Assembly: GCA_963575645.1 (NCBI GenBank)
Contig: OY754467.1
Coordinates: 38,623,108-38,687,107, forward strand
Direction: 5' to 3'
Origin: Xanthostigma xanthostigma
Lineage: Eukaryota; Arthropoda; Insecta; Raphidioptera; Raphidiidae
Length of the DNA: 64,000 bases
A model generated the notes under the pieces. It did not search any database. It had not been told where the DNA came from and saw nothing but the letters and a program-made list of their open reading frames with translations. Shown here piece after piece: positions 59,041 to 64,000 of the stretch (the first letter of the stretch is position 1; each line of letters begins with the position of its first letter). The translations under genes were made by a program, and so were the position numbers.

Positions 59041-59419
59041 ATCCCTTATCAAACATATCAACAAGATGGGACTGATTGACATAGGCATATTCATTGCTGA
59101 GATTTTAACAAAATAAAAAATAAAATGAACATTTTAACCGGTAACCATTTGAAGGCAATACTGGAAGTTTTAAATTGAGGTTTTAAAAGTTACTTTTAAT
59201 TTTTTTATTAGGAATCTATGTAAGACGTACATTCTTTGTACTCATGGGTACTAAGACATATTTTGGCAATTAATTAAAATCTACCTAATATCAAAATAAT
59301 AAAATTGTAAGTACTCATAATCAGATAAACTTGCTTACAAAGAAATGACAGTTAAGTACTAAATTATAATAAGGAATTATATGAAAAATTGTCGATTTAA
59401 ATTTGAAAAAAAGGTATCG

Positions 59420-59896
59420 TTAAGATGTCAGTTGTGAAATATCTGTTAGATCATGTTGTAAAATAATATCAAGACCATTAAAAGAGAATGTTCCCTTGAA
59501 GATTTTCCCACTTAACATCAATGGGAACCACATTTTGTCATCGGGCCACATTTTATCAAAGGGTATTTTATCGATATCGAACCACTGAGGTGCCATTTCC
59601 TCAGTTTCGATAGGAGTCCCTCGATAAACGTTTGTTTTGAACACAAACACATCCATTATTTTGTCTGTGTTATCGAATTCAAAACGCAACAAACCTACAT
59701 TTTCTAATGTATCAACTATTAACCCACTTTCTTCATTAAGTTCTCGAATAGCTCCTTGTACTATTGATTCTCCCGATTCCACTTTTCCACCGAAACCATT
59801 CCATCTGCCCTCGCCGAAACCACGTTTTTTGTATCCAAGAAGCACTCTCTGTTCGTCAAAAATAAAAACTAATGTATATAATTTATGCTCCGTCAT
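59420..59896 (-). CDS. NUDT1: MTH1/NUDT1-type oxidised purine nucleotide triphosphatase (158 aa)
   Basis: Nudix hydrolase that clears 8-oxo-dGTP and related oxidised purine triphosphates from the nucleotide pool. The Nudix box spans G37-L59 (GKVESGESIVQGAIRELNEE, SGL), with the expected Arg51, Glu52, Glu55 and Glu56. RVLLGYKKRGFGEGRWNGFG includes Asn33, which contacts the base in human MTH1. MWPDDKMWFP carries the WxDD substrate-specificity residues at the human-like spacing. Length matches the human 156-residue form. I start at the ATG at 59896. Directly upstream is TTTTGTTGCAG, a strong acceptor, so a 5' UTR intron probably ends right at the start codon. The next gene starts 849 bp away on the other strand. 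Confidence 0.95.
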   Translation of the reverse strand: MTEHKLYTLVFIFDEQRVLLGYKKRGFGEGRWNGFGGKVESGESIVQGAIRELNEESGLIVDTLENVGLLRFEFDNTDKIMDVFVFKTNVYRGTPIETEEMAPQWFDIDKIPFDKMWPDDKMWFPLMLSGKIFKGTFSFNGLDIILQHDLTDISQLTS

Positions 59897-60745
59897 CTGC
59901 AACAAAACAGTTAAATTTGAAATTTTACCGAAAAGTTATCCTTCGATTTAATATGAATTGGGTGCAAGCTTTGTACTTACTATTTAAAAAAAAATGTTAG
60001 TTTTACACCAGCGTATTTTTGATAAATTTTTAGATGAACTAACAGCTGCTCGTTGCTATAAACAGTTAAGCAAAAAGAACTGATTTTCCTTTGAAACATT
60101 TATAAGAGAAATAAACAACAAGGGAACAAAGGACCAAAGCATATCTTATTGCCACTGCAGCATAGATAAGATAATTTTATAAATGTCAGAGATAAGGGTT
60201 TAGATATCGAGATAGAGCTCCATAGATTAGATAGTTTTACTCTGAAGTTTGTACATCTTTTCAGTTCTTTATATTAACAACATTATGTTGATTTGTCTAA
60301 TAATTTATCAAAAAACCTAGATGTGGCACTACAGGAACAAAAAAATGTTTAATTATTACATAAATTGTACATCACTGTAATTTACATTTCAGTACCCAAA
60401 GCATATTGTTACAAATACATCATAATATATGCAATACATAATATGGAATTTAGTATGTAATGTAAAACATATAAAACTACGAAGTACCTTAAACAATATC
60501 CCACAATGCTAACAAACATAAAGATGCCAATGTACGTAGTATATAATATTATGATATTGAGCAGACTTTACTGTTAATTTTTTACGTTTTTTACACTGGC
60601 ATGTGTTTAAATCACAAAACACACAGTGTGTTTTGTGGTTTAAATACAAGAAGGAAGAGTGCAGAGTCGAATAGTGGGAATAGTGTACAAAAATAACAAC
60701 GGGAGGTTATCTCTGAACGGGATATTATTTAAGGTTATATTCAAA
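59897..60745. promoter_or_regulatory. Divergent upstream region of NUDT1 and the insomniac homologue
   Basis: 849 bp between divergent start codons. It contains an 18-bp-arm palindrome at 60606-60644, about 100 bp upstream of the BTB gene ATG. The NUDT1 5' UTR exon should lie here but was not located. Confidence 0.45.
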
Positions 60746-61750
60746 ATGGCAGAAAATGGTGATTCTTGTGAAATTAAACCAAATAATTTATCCAAACGAG
60801 GCAGCACAGAATGGGTAAAATTAAATGTAGGGGGTACATGTTTTTTAACAACGAAAACTACATTGGCGAAAGATCCAAATTCATTTTTAAATAGGCTTGT
60901 ACAAGAAGACAGTGATCTTATATCTGACAGAGTAGGTTTTCATTCATATTTTATTAAATAAGAATTTTTTAATAAACACGAATAAAATTGATTTTAAACT
61001 GTTAATACTAACCATTGTCACTCGCATGTTTTTCTTATAATCTAGAAAACAATAGCGTTTGATGAATGTTTGAGGTTATGTTGGAATGTTGTCAAACTGA
61101 TGAGTTCTTGTGTTTTTATCTGCTGTTCTTTATTATGTTTTAGGATGAAACTGGTGCTTATTTGATTGATAGAGACCCTGCATACTTTTCGGCTGTTTTA
61201 AACTTTTTACGCCATGGAAAATTGGTATTAGACAGAGGATTAGCTGCTGAAGGTGTTCTAGAAGAAGCTGAATTTTATAATGTAGCAGAACTAGTTCGAC
61301 TAGTTCAAGAAAGAATATCTTCTCAAAAAGATTCTGTACCAGGACAGCATAAACATGTATATAGAGTATTACAATGCCACGAAGATGAGCTTACACAGGT
61401 AAATTGTGTTTTGTTTTAACAAATTGTTAACGGGCAGTCGGTTATTATTTATTCTACCGCTGTCACCAATTAATGTTACCGCGACGCGCTTTGGAAGCTT
61501 TATCCTATTCAATATACTTCTGTGCAACTATCAACAATATTTTTTTTATGAATTTTAGATGGTTTCTACATTGTCAGATGGTTGGAAGTTCGAACAGCTT
61601 GTCAATATAGGTTCACAGTATACCTATGGCTCGGAAGAGCACGCAGAGTTTTTGTGTGTTGTGAGTAGAGAATTCGGAGCCACCAGAGCTAGTCGTCCTG
61701 AACCTAGCGATAAAGCTAAAGCGCTTCAACAAAAAGGCTCTCGAATGTAA
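60746..61750 (+). CDS. inc: KCTD2/5/17-family BTB adaptor, insomniac homologue (3 exons, 210 aa)
   Basis: Substrate adaptor for Cullin-3 ubiquitin ligase; the Drosophila member, insomniac, regulates sleep and synaptic function. Exons 60746-60931, 61144-61398 and 61559-61750 are all phase 0 with GT-AG borders, 633 nt. The N-terminal 22 residues are variable. The BTB/T1 domain runs from [20 protein letters not shown] (about residue 24) through [32 protein letters not shown] and [15 protein letters not shown]. The C-terminal domain has [36 protein letters not shown] and the family-typical end [10 protein letters not shown]. The start ATG is preceded by TTCAAA and gives a normal N-terminus. Confidence 0.95.
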
Positions 61751-64000
61751 GATGTATTTTTTTAGCATTATACTAACTTCGGATAACGTGTTTGCCTTTG
61801 ATAAATTCGGACTATTATGTGATTGGCAAACATGTTGCAATGTTTAATTTAGTTTGTTTATAAACGTTGTAGCCTTAACCTTTCATGCAAATTCTTTTTT
61901 TATCCAGCTGCTATAACCATTATATACAGAGTGTGTAGACTTGCAATCACAAAATAACACGTCATATTTATCTTTGCAAATTTATATGGAATGAAATGAA
62001 ATTGTATGGAAAATTAAGCTTGTATAATTTTCAAATTGCTTAGAATTGAACAACAGTCTAACGTATGTTATTTTATTATTATATTTTTTAAGAAAAGGTT
62101 ACATAACTGCCTTATAATAATATATTCTGTTTATTATAAGAATTTTTTTTAACTAGTCGTTTTTCCATTCATTTTGAAATAAACCAAGAGACCTTTATTA
62201 TTTGATTATAAGCTGTCATTAGTTGAGCGTTTTTTCTTTTGTTTTTCTTATAAACAAAAGACAGTACCAGCCACATATAAAACCCACGTGTCGTAATCAT
62301 TAGCACACAATAATGTTTAGAAGTGCGAATAAAAGAATGTTTAGACGTAAAACTCAAACATTTTTTCTGTCGTTTGTTTCTGTAATTGCAGATGTTTTAT
62401 TCATATCGTAAACAGAATGTATGAAATTGTTTTCTATGTTAAAATGTTGCGGTGCAAAAATAGTTGTAAACTTTTGTTGAGATATTCTTTTTTTATTACT
62501 TTTATATTAAATAGTGCTGTAATGTTGGTACTGCAATCATGTTCCTCAGTTTTCGATATTTATATGTTCGATGTGTAATTTTTGCGGAAATCAATAGCTG
62601 TAAGTATTGAATGTTACTGTACATTGATTTAAAAAAAATGTATTAAGTACTCTATTAACTATTTAGTGAAGTTAGAAAATTATGTTTGAGGAAAAGTCAC
62701 ACGTTCAGGTTATATAGGTATCTGAGAAAAAAAATGAAAATATGTTTTTATCGCGATTTGTGATTAAAAATGATAACTTATTATTTTCGACTGGTAGCTC
62801 ATTCCATACGTTCACCACTGAAAGTAAAAATGCCCGAAAAATATGGCGGAAGTTCAGGCATGCGCACAAAAAATTTTCAACTATGAAAAGGTGATTGGCA
62901 AATCAAATAAATTCGGCACGTGCAATCGCTCTGAAATTTTTTCTTGTTTTCTATAAAATATTCTAAGAAAAGTGGTGAACGATTGAACTTTTTCCTCTAA
63001 CATTTTGATATTTAGTAAATTTAGTTGAAATAGAATAATTTGACTTGTCATTTTATAAAAAAAAGCGTATTTCAGTAGCAAAGCAATAATTTTTGATAAA
63101 ATGTATTTCTTTTTTTATATTTTAAGTGTAATGTTCAAATCAATGTTATTCTTAAGTTTTTTCATTTTTCTTTTAAGTATCTGTAATAGTTTAAAATATT
63201 CGAATTTTATAAAAGGTTTTATTATTTTATTTGATATTTTATTAGAATAAACCGGATAATTTTTATTTTGTGATATCAGTTAGTTTTTTGTAGCTGTTTG
63301 TATCTGTATTAAATTTTTACTGACCGTCATATATGCTTCAAGAATTAAAAATCCTAATAGAGAAAGCATTTTATTAAAAAAAATATCTAGAATATAAAAA
63401 AGTAGAAAAAAAACGATTGTACAAATACAATCTTGCGACATTTTTATACAGGTACAACTCACTACCAATAAGTACATTTGATAAAAAAAAAAATCAACAT
63501 CAAAATATTTGGCATGAATTTGTTGCTACTAATATTGTAAAATCAGGTTGTGGTTAAATGTTTATTATTTGGACGTTTGGTATAAGAGTTCTAGACTGAT
63601 TCTCCGTACTTAGTCTGTTCAATATGAATACGTTAAAATTCGAGAACGAGCGCCAACCCGATTCTCTTTTTATTATATTGTTAGAGAGCAAAGGGTGTGG
63701 AGCACACGTTCATGAAATCAAGTTTAAAGTATTTTATCTAGTAGCCGACTACTCTAGGATTTTGTACCAAATCAGATATGAATTAAACCAGTTAACCTGA
63801 TTGTTGGATTGTTTTGACAATAACTGGAAATAATAAAAAGAAAAAATAACCACCCATGTGTTTGTACTGATTTATATCTATTCTGTGTATATTTCCTACT
63901 ATTTTGAAGTGAAAACTTCTTTTGGCGCACCGTGCATACTTTTTCGTGGGCAGTTAATAAGTCTGATCTGTAAAAGTACATGGCAAAACGCTCATTCAGA
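61751..64000. other. 3' UTR and downstream region
   Basis: No further gene seen. Likely contains the 3' UTR of the BTB gene and AT-rich flank. AATAAA occurs near 63245, but the true polyadenylation site cannot be told. Confidence 0.4.

Noticed and set aside
59637..59951. 104-codon plus-strand frame opposite NUDT1
   Set aside because: Antisense shadow of the conserved Nudix coding exon.
61613..61840. Minus-strand frame opposite the last exon of the BTB gene
   Set aside because: Antisense shadow of a conserved coding exon.

Overview
This is a eukaryotic nuclear window, almost certainly from an insect. The DNA is AT-rich, genes have canonical GT-AG introns, and the space between and inside genes is packed with small DNA transposons and broken LINEs. 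The protein-coding genes are animal housekeeping genes. PARN is present, which Drosophila is thought to lack. A hemipteran is my best guess, but nothing here proves the order.

Genes, mostly in the right half. (1) 6020-8559, minus: a three-exon gene for a 125-residue protein I do not recognise, with an N-terminal myristoylation-type start. (2) 38791-49636, minus: a 13-exon PARN (poly(A)-specific ribonuclease) gene; the assembled frame is open for 587 codons and keeps all four DEDD acidic residues. (3) 49894-50852, plus: mitochondrial ribosomal protein mS23 (mRpS23), three exons, head to head with PARN with 257 bp between the ATGs. (4) 51857-55700, plus: nucleoporin Nup85, nine exons, 644 residues. 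(5) 59420-59896, minus: an MTH1/NUDT1-type Nudix hydrolase in one coding exon. (6) 60746-61750, plus: a KCTD2/5/17 family BTB adaptor, the orthologue group of Drosophila insomniac. Exon borders were set by reading splice sites and keeping phase; every assembled frame closes on a stop with total length divisible by three. A lone exon-like block at 33926-34178 may belong to a further gene.

The left half (1-38 kb) is mostly a transposon graveyard. A non-LTR element with reverse transcriptase and RNase H runs in from the left edge (1-2425). Jockey-like LINE tails lie near 4.5, 9.4 and 26.1 kb. At least eight hAT elements can be bounded by termini plus matching or near-matching 8-bp target duplications (8758, 9151, 10624, 12470, 16066, 30716, 39636, 42606), and one more lacks a clear duplication (37587). 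Three PIF/Harbinger elements have TTA or TAA duplications (20483, 21599, 35449). There are pogo/Tigger-like elements, tRNA-derived repeats and many foldback elements. Several are nested, so insertion order can be read. 

Most unusual items: the unrecognised myristoylated-type protein; a 98-bp inverted repeat whose arms carry a hammerhead-ribozyme-like core; a tiny hairpin element present twice with 10-13 bp target duplications; and PIF/Harbinger elements with duplicated or third ends. I found no prokaryotic-type system, CRISPR array or rRNA.
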